DNA of 64,000 nucleotides from Bacillota bacterium (GTDB lineage Bacteria; Bacillota; Clostridia; Acetivibrionales; JAFADI01). The notes beneath the pieces were generated by a model. The model made no database searches and was not told where the DNA came from. It saw nothing but the letters and a program-made list of their open reading frames with translations. A program made the position numbers and the translations under genes. Where the stretch lies: positions 51,210-115,209 of the forward strand of contig JAFADI010000007.1 in assembly GCA_023424965.1 (NCBI GenBank), given 5' to 3'. Shown here one piece after another: positions 34,601 to 42,123 of this stretch. How positions within the stretch are numbered: the first letter of the stretch is position 1; each line of letters opens with the position of its first letter.

Positions 34601-37552
34601 AAAGTCGGCTGGCCGTACATTCTTCCTGTAAATTATGGAGTAGACGGTTATGACCTTGCAATTGCCGATATGGACAGGGACGGAACAGATGAAATTGTAT
34701 ATTCCCAACTGAATGAAATTAACGTGTTAAAAATGGATGGCAAACCATTATCCAGCGCCTGGCCATATTACAGGACACGTTATTATGGCAGAATTTCGGT
34801 TGGAGATATCAACAGCGACGGTTTTCCGGAAATATTAACTTACCGTTATGACAACAAGAAATATTCTTCATATCCTGATTCTGAGCAGAGGAATTATGTG
34901 GAAGGGGAACTGCTGGCCATTGACAGAAACGCACAGGGCGTAAAGAAGTGGAAAATTTTGGGACCTGGCGGGACTAAAGCAGATTATTCAAATTCAGATC
35001 CGGTATTGGGCGATTTTGATAATAACGGCAAGGTGGATATAGCTATTTGCCTTGAATTAATAGATGAAAATAATGCTGTTAAAGATGGAGCCCTGACCGT
35101 TTTGACCACCGACGGAAATTATGATGCGGCAAATATGGACTGGCCGGTAAGACTGCATGACCCGCAGAATTCTTCGGTACATATTGCAGGAAAACCATTA
35201 CCGGACATTACAGGCGTTTCTATCAATAAAACTGCCACAAGTATCACCGCAGGGCAAAAAGAGCGGCTGACTGCCGTTGTGGAGCCGGCAGGCGCAAATA
35301 AAAGTGTAATATGGTCGGTATACGGTGAGAGTACACCTGACGTAGCCGTAGTAGGCCAAGACGGCACAGTGACTGCAAAGTACCCCGGCACGGCAGTAAT
35401 AAGAGCCACAAGCCGGGCTGATTCAAGCAAATTCGGGGAATGCACCGTGACGGTAACAGAAGCCTTGAGGGGCGTATTGCTGAGCGAGGGGTTTGAAAGC
35501 GGCAGTGGAATCATTCCCGAAGGGTGGAGCACTCAGAATGTAAGTGGTGCATTTGGAGAATGGAGGGTTGTTTCTAGTGGCACCAAGCCTACCCTGGATA
35601 GTCCAAAGTCCGGCGCAAGGATGATAAAATTCAATTCCAGAGATGTGTGGGGCCAAAATACCCGCTTATATAGAACTTCAGGCATCAACCTAAAGGATGG
35701 CAGTTACAGTTTAGGCTTCTGGATGTACCATGACAATGAAATTGTTAATGCAGACTGCATTCAAGTCCAGGTGTCTATAGACGGCTTGAACTGGGAGAAT
35801 GTCGGAGACGAAATAAGCAGGCATGACAGAACTGCAGGCTGGAAGGAGCACACCATAAGCCTTGAAGAATACAAAAATACTTCCGATTTGCGCATAGCCT
35901 TTCTGGCTATAAGCAAAGGCGGAAATAACATGTACCTGGATGATATATCAATAATAGATACTTCGGAAGATGTGCCTGTAACCGGGATTTCTTTGAATAA
36001 AGCATCTGCCGGCATTGCAGTTGGGCAGACAGAACAGCTGACCGCGACGGTGACACCTGCAAATGCAACCAATAAGGACGTGACATGGACAGTGCAGGGG
36101 ACGGGCAACGTAGTGACAGTATCCTCAACGGGCCTCGTTACTGCAAATAATTCCGGTATGGCGGTAATAAGGGCGACCAGTGCCGCGGACCCGGCCAAAT
36201 ATGCGGAATGCACGGTAACGGTTACTCCGGCGGTAGTACCAATAACGGGAATCAGCCTCAACAAAACCTCCCTCAGCCTGACGGTGGGGCAGACGGAACG
36301 GTTGACTGCAACGGTAACGCCGCAGAATGCAACGGAAAGCGTGATGTGGTTTACATTAGGGAATGTAGTGACATGGGAATGGGGCCTTATCACCGCAAAG
36401 AATCCCGGCACCACGGTAGTAAGGGTATCCAGCCAGAGAAATCCGGGTATATATGCCGAATGCACGATAACGGTTACCCCGGCTGCAGTGCCTGTAACGG
36501 GGGTCAGCCTCGACAAACCCTCCGCAACCCTAACCGTGGGCCAGACAGAACAGCTGACTGCGACGGTGACACCTGTAAATGCAACCAACAAGGATGTGAC
36601 ATGGACGGTACAGAGCCAGAGTGGAAGCAATGTGGTTACGGTATCTACAACAGGACTTGTTACGGCAAATAATTCCGGTACCGCGGTAATAAGAGTGACC
36701 AGTGATGCTGATCCAACCAAGTACGCAGAATGCACGGTGACGGTCAACGCGGGAGTGGTACCGGTAACAGGGGTCAGCCTTAATAAAAGCATAACCAGTA
36801 TGGAGGCGGGGCAGACGGAACAGTTGGTTGCGACGGTAACGCCGGAAGATGCAACGAACAAAAATGTGACATGGACAATTTCTTATGATGCTATGGGGAA
36901 TACGGTAACGGTGTCACAAACAGGACTTGTGACGGCAAATAAGTTTGGACATGCAGTAGTAAAAGTAACAAGCGATGCGGACCCGAGCAAGTATGCCACC
37001 TGTTCAGTCTCAGTAAGTTCAAGTACTGTAGTGCCGGTGACCGGAGTTAGTATCAATAAAGCTTCGGTCAGCTTAACGGCGGGCCAGGCGGAACAGCTGA
37101 CTGCGACGGTGACACCTGCAAATGCAACCAACAAGGACGTAACATGGACGGTACAAGGGACGGGGAACGTAGTGACAGTGTCCTCAACGGGACTTGTGAC
37201 GGCAAACAATCCGGGCACGGCGGTAATAAGGGCGACCAGTGCTGCAGACCCGACCAAATACGCGGAATGCACCGTGACGGTCAACGCAGGTGTAGTACCG
37301 GTAACCGGAGCCCGCCTCAACGTAACATCGCTTACTTTGGCAGTAGGCCAGACTTACCAGTTAATAGGTACAATAATGCCTGAAAATGCAACGGACAAGA
37401 GATATGGGTGGTCTGTTTCAGGCAATACAGTAACTGTATCGTTTTCGGGGCTTGTTACTGCAATGAATCCAGGTACCAGGGTAATAAGATTCTTTAGTCA
37501 GGTGGACCCGACCAAATATGCGGAATGCACGGTGACGGTAACCGCACCTTAG
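31643..37552 (+). CDS. Giant secreted subtilase (S8) with FG-GAP-like region and tandem Big2 domains
   Basis: About 1969 residues. The order is signal peptide (about 1-36), propeptide ending near residue 190, then the S8 catalytic domain with Asp231 (VVDTGVD), His286 (HGTHVAG) and Ser450 (GTSMAAPH). Two Ig-like segments (about 515-715) follow. A region of six D-x-D/N-x-D/N-G repeats (DLDGDSVPE, DMNNDGEKE, DLDHDGQEE, DMDRDGTDE, DINSDGFPE, DFDNNGKVD; about 840-1145) suggests an FG-GAP/VCBS calcium-binding propeller. Then come one Big2 domain (about 1191-1273), a choice-of-anchor-J-like jelly roll (about 1281-1440) and six Big2 repeats to the end. There is no wall-sorting motif. Start: the ATG at 31643 is preferred because AAAGG abuts the ATG at 31631; this is uncertain. 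Confidence 0.88.
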   Translation: MMFSTKETKKRTKKLLLVSLIVFLSFLLVFDSTLALQDVNHSDQKAPGTPQKYRIVVKLNDETASQAETSISQKDMAIQKSSPKGLGNLFDRYKIKKIEPVYKELVSWKKKTGKTERDFIQEARKDFPKRSERSPKVQKTTDISNTYVIEADVTSQEEYESLLESLKKDARFKYAEPEMFATTQMVPNDPYFSSRGTWSQAFDDLYGVKITSCPEAWDTAKGRGITVAVVDTGVDNSHPDIAANIWTNTKEIAGNGIDDDNNGYIDDTWGWDFANGDSSPADDHGHGTHVAGTIAAAGNNGIGIIGVAPEARIMPIKALDSDGGGYDTALASAIIYAARNGADVINNSWGGKGYSQVIKEAVDIANELGAVVIAAAGNNDSDAGVFFPGGLENVITAAAIDHTDQKAEFSNWGSCVEVAAPGVDILSLRAAGTSRGTPVGGQYTVLSGTSMAAPHVAGAAALILSHHPEFSNNQVSAVLQSSATDIMSPGFDYATGYGRINAAKALQISSTMISDIESPSSGSSVAGMVVITGSAKGDSFSGYTLEYGKINGAGRESTQWNTIAQGSTPVDAGQLGVFDTTTLPDGKYVLRLGVKDNSIPSNIYFDRVEVEVDQIKISNPAASPDPSYASQIKPGAVVPIRGSAEGQTFQRYRMEWAEGLEPTEWSTRGFTLENGGNAPVTEGLLGSWDSGVYPGRAGYYQLRLLVDNAGFTNEERTIVYLEPDLASANWPQKLESPFPDYSSILPAYSWTGQADLVGVYSYVHDQTSFVKYSYDGVLQYSSLFNSLAYSQAAVGDVDEYPGEEAVFVKDGRVRVLRNDNSYVEFSLESQYNFSSNPVVLQDLDGDSVPEILVLGTHLNSKTRYLYAFKSDGSLLSSKFPIPIPDTLISYSKFVHFLILDMNNDGEKEIITQQNNSNLASSLKLYKWDGTPLAWQAVEPSFSNAFIKSMMGGDLDHDGQEEIILWAGGYKAGDEQRLYVIASDGSVKVGWPYILPVNYGVDGYDLAIADMDRDGTDEIVYSQLNEINVLKMDGKPLSSAWPYYRTRYYGRISVGDINSDGFPEILTYRYDNKKYSSYPDSEQRNYVEGELLAIDRNAQGVKKWKILGPGGTKADYSNSDPVLGDFDNNGKVDIAICLELIDENNAVKDGALTVLTTDGNYDAANMDWPVRLHDPQNSSVHIAGKPLPDITGVSINKTATSITAGQKERLTAVVEPAGANKSVIWSVYGESTPDVAVVGQDGTVTAKYPGTAVIRATSRADSSKFGECTVTVTEALRGVLLSEGFESGSGIIPEGWSTQNVSGAFGEWRVVSSGTKPTLDSPKSGARMIKFNSRDVWGQNTRLYRTSGINLKDGSYSLGFWMYHDNEIVNADCIQVQVSIDGLNWENVGDEISRHDRTAGWKEHTISLEEYKNTSDLRIAFLAISKGGNNMYLDDISIIDTSEDVPVTGISLNKASAGIAVGQTEQLTATVTPANATNKDVTWTVQGTGNVVTVSSTGLVTANNSGMAVIRATSAADPAKYAECTVTVTPAVVPITGISLNKTSLSLTVGQTERLTATVTPQNATESVMWFTLGNVVTWEWGLITAKNPGTTVVRVSSQRNPGIYAECTITVTPAAVPVTGVSLDKPSATLTVGQTEQLTATVTPVNATNKDVTWTVQSQSGSNVVTVSTTGLVTANNSGTAVIRVTSDADPTKYAECTVTVNAGVVPVTGVSLNKSITSMEAGQTEQLVATVTPEDATNKNVTWTISYDAMGNTVTVSQTGLVTANKFGHAVVKVTSDADPSKYATCSVSVSSSTVVPVTGVSINKASVSLTAGQAEQLTATVTPANATNKDVTWTVQGTGNVVTVSSTGLVTANNPGTAVIRATSAADPTKYAECTVTVNAGVVPVTGARLNVTSLTLAVGQTYQLIGTIMPENATDKRYGWSVSGNTVTVSFSGLVTAMNPGTRVIRFFSQVDPTKYAECTVTVTAP
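35970..37549 (+). repeat. Six tandem Big2-coding repeats of about 260 bases
   Basis: Each unit codes for VPVTGVSLNK-like, GQTEQLTATVTP, NATNKDVTWTV, GLVTANN-like and YAECTVTV segments. DNA identity is especially high between the first unit (about 36020-36230) and the fifth (about 37085-37290), suggesting recent duplication or conversion. The array is in frame throughout. Confidence 0.85.
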
Positions 37553-37567
37553 AATGGCGAACACAAA

Positions 37568-37598
37568 AAAAGAGCTCTGACAGAATCAGAGCTCTTTT
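37568..37598. terminator. Bidirectional terminator between the subtilase and glnN
   Basis: A perfect 13-base stem (37568-37580 with 37586-37598, AAAAGAGCTCTGA) flanked by A on the left and T on the right, so it works for both convergent genes. Confidence 0.9.
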
Positions 37599-37612
37599 GA
37601 TTTTCTGTTATG

Positions 37613-39706
37613 TTACACGTTGAACAGCATATCACCGTAGGTGGGCAGAGGCCAGTACTCTTCATCAACGAGAGCCTCAAGCTTGTCGGCATCGCTTCTT
37701 AGAACTGCCATCTGGGCGAACACCTTGTCTCTGAAGGCGCAAGCCTGTGCATAAGAATCGCCGTGCAGGTTTGATGCTTCGTCCACAGCGGTTTCCAATA
37801 CGGCAATGTTCTTTTTCAAAGAAGCCGCGAGAGCGGAAATCTCAACGAGAAGTTCGGCCTGGGCGCTTGTATCGGCGTCAACACCGGTTGCCTGGATTGA
37901 ATTGATGGAAGAGGCCAGCTCCGTCGTAAACTTTATTACTGAGGGCAGTATCTGGCGCTTAGCCATTTCAAGCATGGTGAGGGCTTCGATGTTGATTGTC
38001 TTGATGTAGCTCTCCAGGTTGATTTCGTAACGGGATTCAAGTTCAACCTTGTTTAATACTCCGTGCTTTTCAAACGCGCTGATGCTCTTTTCACTGATTA
38101 GCTGGGGCAGAGCTGCAACGGTGGAAGTAAAGTTGGGCAGGCCTCTCTTGATCGCTTCTTCCACCCACTCTTCCGAGTATCCGTTGCCGTTGAAGATGAT
38201 CCTCTTGTGATTCTTGACAACTTCCTGGAGCAGGGATTGTACTTCGGCATCAAAATCCTGTGCCTTTTCAAGCCTGTCGGCAAATTGGCTCAGTATTTCC
38301 GCAACGATGGTGTTGAGTACGAAGTTGCAGCCGGCGATGGACTGGGAAGAACCCACCATTCTGAATTCGAACTTGTTGCCTGTGAAAGCAAAAGGTGAAG
38401 TCCTGTTTCTGTCCGTCGTATCCTTTGGAAGGGCAGGGAGTGTGGACACACCGATCTTTAACTGTCCACCCTGTTTGGAACTTGTAGCGCCTCCGTTTTC
38501 GATCTGCTCCAGTATGTCTGTGAGCTGTTCGCCGAGGAAAATGGAGATGATTGCCGGAGGAGCTTCGTTGGCTCCAAGCCTGTGGTCGTTTCCGGGATTT
38601 GAAGCGGATACCCTCAATATGTCGGCATATTCATCAACAGCCTTCATAACGGCGGTGAGGAATACGAGGAACTGGGCATTCTCATGGGGAGTATGGCCGG
38701 GTTCCAGAAGGTTCTGTCCGTCGTTGGTGCCCATGGACCAGTTGTTGTGCTTACCTGAGCCGTTTACACCTGCAAAGGGCTTTTCATGAAGCAGGCAAAC
38801 AAGGCCATGCCTCAATGCCACTTTCTTCATGGTATCCATTGTCAACTGGTTGTGGTCGGTAGCGATATTGGTTGTGGTAAATATGGGAGCAAGCTCGTGC
38901 TGAGCAGGTGCAACCTCATTATGCTTTGTTTTTGCGGATATGCCAAGCTTCCAGAGCTCTTCGTCAAGTTCCTTCATGAAAGCGGATATTCTTTCTTTCA
39001 GGGTACCGAAATAGTGGTCTTCCAGTTCCTGACCCTTCGGAGGTTTAGCGCCGAATAAGGTTCTGCCGGTGTAAAGAAGGTCTTTACGGGCATCGTAAAA
39101 TTCCTTGTCGATCAAGAAATATTCCTGCTCGGGACCTACGGTAGTTATAACCTTTGTGGTGGTGGTATTGCCGAAAAGCTTAAGTACTCTCATCGCCTGA
39201 TTGGAAAGAGCTTCCATGGAACGGAGAAGAGGAGTTTTCTTGTCAAGGACTTCACCCGTATAAGAACAGAAGGCGGTGGGAATGTAAAGGGAACCGTCCT
39301 TTACAAATGCGGGAGAAGTACAGTCCCAAGCGGTATAGCCTCTAGCTTCAAAAGTTGCGCGCAGCCCGCCGGAAGGGAAGGAGGAAGCATCCGGTTCACC
39401 TTTGATCAATTCTTTTCCGGAGAACTCCATGATAACTTTTCCGTCAGAAGTAGGGCTGATGAAAGAATCGTGCTTTTCAGCCGTAATTCCTGTCATCGGC
39501 TGGAACCAATGAGTAAAGTGGGTAGCTCCCTTTTCAATGGCCCAATCCTTCATTGCACTGGCAACGACTTCCGCAACGGCCGGTTCAAGAGGGAGACCTT
39601 CATCCATAGTCTTCTTTAAAGCTTTATAAGTAGCTTTTGGAAGGCGTTCTCTCATAATTGAATCATTAAATACGTTTGCACCAAAGATTTCACTTAAGTT
39701 TGACAT
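37613..39706 (-). CDS. glnN: Glutamine synthetase, type III
   Basis: About 697 residues, the length of GlnN (type III), far longer than the ~445-470 residues of GlnA. Seen are TVGPEQEYFLID near residue 216, KTKHNEVAPAQHELAP near 290, NGSGKHNNWSMGT near 348 (ATP/glutamate site) and NRTSPFAFTGNKFEFRM near 455. It makes glutamine from glutamate, ammonia and ATP. Start: the ATG at 39706 has GAAAGGGG upstream (minus strand); the open frame extends further but without support. The leader contains a terminator-like hairpin (39762-39792), pointing to control by attenuation or antitermination. Confidence 0.95.
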   Translation of the reverse strand: MSNLSEIFGANVFNDSIMRERLPKATYKALKKTMDEGLPLEPAVAEVVASAMKDWAIEKGATHFTHWFQPMTGITAEKHDSFISPTSDGKVIMEFSGKELIKGEPDASSFPSGGLRATFEARGYTAWDCTSPAFVKDGSLYIPTAFCSYTGEVLDKKTPLLRSMEALSNQAMRVLKLFGNTTTTKVITTVGPEQEYFLIDKEFYDARKDLLYTGRTLFGAKPPKGQELEDHYFGTLKERISAFMKELDEELWKLGISAKTKHNEVAPAQHELAPIFTTTNIATDHNQLTMDTMKKVALRHGLVCLLHEKPFAGVNGSGKHNNWSMGTNDGQNLLEPGHTPHENAQFLVFLTAVMKAVDEYADILRVSASNPGNDHRLGANEAPPAIISIFLGEQLTDILEQIENGGATSSKQGGQLKIGVSTLPALPKDTTDRNRTSPFAFTGNKFEFRMVGSSQSIAGCNFVLNTIVAEILSQFADRLEKAQDFDAEVQSLLQEVVKNHKRIIFNGNGYSEEWVEEAIKRGLPNFTSTVAALPQLISEKSISAFEKHGVLNKVELESRYEINLESYIKTINIEALTMLEMAKRQILPSVIKFTTELASSINSIQATGVDADTSAQAELLVEISALAASLKKNIAVLETAVDEASNLHGDSYAQACAFRDKVFAQMAVLRSDADKLEALVDEEYWPLPTYGDMLFNV

Positions 39707-39745
39707 TTTAAATCCCCTTTCTGTTATATAGATATTAATAAATAA

Positions 39746-39792
39746 GTAAAAAAAAATAAAAGAGCGCGTCAAAACATAATTTGAACGCCCTC
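39746..39792 (-). promoter_or_regulatory. Candidate transcription attenuator in the glnN leader
   Basis: Read on the minus strand, GAGGGCGTTCAAA (39792-39780) pairs with TTTGACGCGCTC (39773-39762) apart from a mismatch or bulge. It is followed by a long U-rich tract (39761-39746), about 40 bases before the glnN start. It has the form of an intrinsic terminator placed before the gene. I do not see the glutamine-riboswitch consensus, so the regulator is unknown. Confidence 0.55.
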
Positions 39793-39829
39793 GTCGGTTT
39801 AAAAATATAACCTCTTTCAAAAACACCAT

Positions 39830-40164
39830 TGCTTTGAAAAATGTAATTCTATTGAATTTACTTATAATATATAGTATCTTTTTTTCATATAAAATGCAAG
39901 TCGTAATTTTTAAAATTTCATATTTTTTAAGGGGTATGAAGTCTGGAATTCATAAATGGCTAAATTGTACTTGTTTCAAGACAAAAGTACAGGGTTGTAA
40001 AATAATTCAATATTATTAAAAATGAATCTTTATATGCATATTTTAAAACCTTGAAGGCAATAAACTGTGGAAACAGAGTTTGTAAGAATATTTTGCCACG
40101 ATTTTGCCGCAGAAAATGTGGCGTAATTTATTGTCAATAGGGAAGCCGTCCGATATGATATACT
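39830..40164. other. AT-rich intergenic stretch with no gene seen
   Basis: About 335 bases between the glnN leader and the next transcript. It is AT-rich with short open frames only. The divergent promoters of glnN and the transglutaminase-like gene should lie here, but I cannot place -35/-10 boxes with confidence. Confidence 0.5.
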
Positions 40165-40198
40165 TATAGGAGGCTGTGAAAAACACAGCCAACCTATA
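40165..40198 (+). other. Hairpin in the leader of the transglutaminase-like gene
   Basis: TATAGG and GGCTGTG pair with CACAGCC and CCTATA around an A-rich loop, with small bulges. There is no T-tract after it. It ends 28 bases before the TTG start and may shield or stabilise the mRNA. Confidence 0.5.
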
Positions 40199-40226
40199 GG
40201 CACAACGCCGGACAAGGGGGATTTTT

Positions 40227-41435
40227 TTGATTAAGCTTAACTTGGTGACGGTAGGATTGGCTTTGGTTTTTCTGATTCCCATTATTTCGGGGGCTTTTGA
40301 GAACTTTTCCAGGGACAGGATGCAAAGGTCCATGGCATCGCTGTTTGATAATATAGAATTTCTTTTTAGCCTGATACTTTCAATATTCCTTACGAAAAAA
40401 ATATTCTTTGACCATGAGGGAACCCCTTTCAGGCAAATTTATGATTGGATTCCGGCAGTGATAAAGGATGGCCTGTACGGGCGGGATGTGCTGACTTACA
40501 TTATGGCCGTGCCCCTTTTGCTGCTTCTGACCATGATACTGCTCCGGCTGATAACCACACCCCTTTATGGTGCGGTCATCGTTCCCTTTGCCAACGGCTG
40601 CTACTCTTTTGTCGACTCCTGCGGAGGTTTCGCAAAAAGGCTTTTCGGGTCCCTGTGGCAGGTTCCCAGGTCCCTCTATATGGTGTTCATTGTAGGACTG
40701 CTGTTGAATTTCTATACCTATTATTTTCCCGCACCCATCCTCTCAAAGTGGATGAATGATTCGCCGGCATACCAGTTACTGTACAAGGGTGCCATTTATC
40801 CTGCCCTGAATTCCAATATCGCAAAAAAGGTACCGGTGCTGGTCAATGATTCCTTCCGGGAAATCGGAATGGTCATTCCGAAGGACGGCAGGAATGCCAT
40901 ACCCCAGATCGGTTCCCAGATAAAGGAGGAACTGGCGAAACGGAATATCCGGGTGATCGAATACTTCAACGGAGTGACCCTGGAAGAAGCGATCGAATCT
41001 TCTCCGGAGATCGACAAAACGGCTCTGAAAGTCGTAGGCGACGAGAAAAACAGCAAAAAGAAAGCCTATCTGCTATATAAATGGGTGAGCGGCAACATCA
41101 AATACGACTATGAAAAGGCGGAACAGGTGAGCAAAAGTCCCAAGGGAACTTCTTCGGGAGCCGTCGTGGCATATAATACAAAGAAGGGCATCTGCTTTGA
41201 CTACTCCTGCCTTTATATCGCCATGTGCAGGGCTGCAGGGGTAAAAGTGAGACTGGTTACGGGACTTGGGTACAGCGGAGTCGCCTGGGGAGACCACGCA
41301 TGGAACCAGGTTTTCAGCGCTGAGGAAAACCGGTGGATCAATGTGGATGCAACCTTTGGGAGCGCCGCCGATTATTTTGACAAAAAGGATTTCGGTGTAG
41401 ATCACATGTATGCGGAAATCCAGGGGGAATGGTAG
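40227..41435 (+). CDS. Membrane protein with transglutaminase-like cysteine-protease domain
   Basis: 402 residues. Start is a TTG at 40227, six bases after AAGGGGG. The N-terminal half has four to five hydrophobic segments (residues about 5-25, 45-60, 85-130, 150-170). The C-terminal ~160 residues are a transglutaminase-core domain with the triad Cys (KGICFDYSC), His (WGDHAWNQV) and Asp (WINVDATFG). Most bacterial members are thought to act as peptidases rather than cross-linkers. The domain should lie outside the cell or at the membrane face. Neighbours on both sides are unrelated and face the other way or are distant, so it is a single-gene unit. Confidence 0.82.
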   Translation: MIKLNLVTVGLALVFLIPIISGAFENFSRDRMQRSMASLFDNIEFLFSLILSIFLTKKIFFDHEGTPFRQIYDWIPAVIKDGLYGRDVLTYIMAVPLLLLLTMILLRLITTPLYGAVIVPFANGCYSFVDSCGGFAKRLFGSLWQVPRSLYMVFIVGLLLNFYTYYFPAPILSKWMNDSPAYQLLYKGAIYPALNSNIAKKVPVLVNDSFREIGMVIPKDGRNAIPQIGSQIKEELAKRNIRVIEYFNGVTLEEAIESSPEIDKTALKVVGDEKNSKKKAYLLYKWVSGNIKYDYEKAEQVSKSPKGTSSGAVVAYNTKKGICFDYSCLYIAMCRAAGVKVRLVTGLGYSGVAWGDHAWNQVFSAEENRWINVDATFGSAADYFDKKDFGVDHMYAEIQGEW

Positions 41436-41436
41436 G

Positions 41437-41757
41437 CTATATGAGTGCCGTTCCGGTGACTTTCTTCGATATATAATGAACTTCTTCGCGGGTATAGCCG
41501 GTGAAACGGTGTTCATGGAGGTTGTTCATCTCCAGGAGGCCTTCGATCCTGTGGATATGCCCGTTTTCCGTTTTTACGGGCAAGCCGGTAAAGCCCGAAA
41601 AATAATGGGTATGTCCCCTGTAGGAACAAATACCCCAGAAGTAATGGAAATGGAGCAGGTTGAAACCCACCGTACTTTCGGTGAAGCCAAGGATCCTGTG
41701 ATTATGCCCGTTTACCATATCCGATTCAATATTGAACTCATGCAAGTGTGAATTCAT
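41437..41757 (-). CDS. YmaF-family protein
   Basis: About 106 residues, rich in His and aromatic residues arranged in repeated short units (NGHNHRI, HFHYFWG, GHTHYFSG, GHIHRI, NLHEHRF). This matches the YmaF family of Bacillus and clostridia, whose function is unknown. The His pairs could bind metal, which is inference. The ATG at 41757 has GGAG eight bases upstream (minus strand). Its stop lies one base from the end of the transglutaminase-like gene, so the two genes converge with almost no spacer. Confidence 0.7.
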   Translation of the reverse strand: MNSHLHEFNIESDMVNGHNHRILGFTESTVGFNLLHFHYFWGICSYRGHTHYFSGFTGLPVKTENGHIHRIEGLLEMNNLHEHRFTGYTREEVHYISKKVTGTALI

Positions 41758-41904
41758 AACACCATCTCCAATATTCATAAACAAATACCTACCATTATTA
41801 AAATGTACAGAATGCGATAAAATATGAAGTGAAAAAATGGAAGGACAACCAATTATGTAATATAAAAAACAAATAAATTTTGAGGATAAAAATGTTTTAC
41901 TGCG

Positions 41905-41933
41905 TTGATATTGCCAAAAACATGTTATTATAT
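41905..41933 (+). promoter_or_regulatory. Possible sigma-A promoter of the fused oxidoreductase gene
   Basis: TTGATA (41905-41910), a 17-base spacer and TTATAT (41928-41933). If real, the transcript would carry a leader of about 180 bases with two hairpins. A 15-codon frame over the same bases (41892-41936) begins like IS110-family transposases (MFYCVDIAKN), but is too short to trust. Confidence 0.4.
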
Positions 41934-41954
41934 TAAGTGAAGTGGTAAAGATAT

Positions 41955-42050
41955 ATCGATAACAAGCTTTAAAATTAAAATTTGATTAAGGTGGTTATCG
42001 ATGAAATTCGCACAGTTTGCTTGATGAAAATGTCGAATTATAAACTGTGC
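41955..42050 (+). other. Two successive inverted repeats in the leader
   Basis: First pair: ATCGATAAC (41955-41963) with GTTATCGAT (41994-42002). Second pair: GCACAGTTT (42010-42018) with AAACTGTGC (42042-42050). All arms are perfect 9-mers with loops of about 23-30 bases. They lie between the possible promoter and the start at 42124; they may be operators or RNA structures. The rest of this 340-base gap shows nothing else. Confidence 0.55.
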
Positions 42051-42123
42051 CCATTATAATGTTTTTTGGCAGTCTTTATTTTCTGTATTCTTTGCAATAA
42101 AAATTTATAGGGTGGGTGAAGAG

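Noticed and set aside
35970..37549. CRISPR or other nucleic-acid repeat array
   Set aside because: The repeats are in frame and code for Big2 domains; there are no spacers.
39780..39830. Glutamine riboswitch (glnA type) in the glnN leader
   Set aside because: The conserved core of that riboswitch is not visible; only the terminator-like hairpin is.
41892..41936. Remnant of an IS110-family transposase start (MFYCVDIAKN)
   Set aside because: Only 15 codons, no further transposase sequence in any frame, and the same bases look like a promoter.
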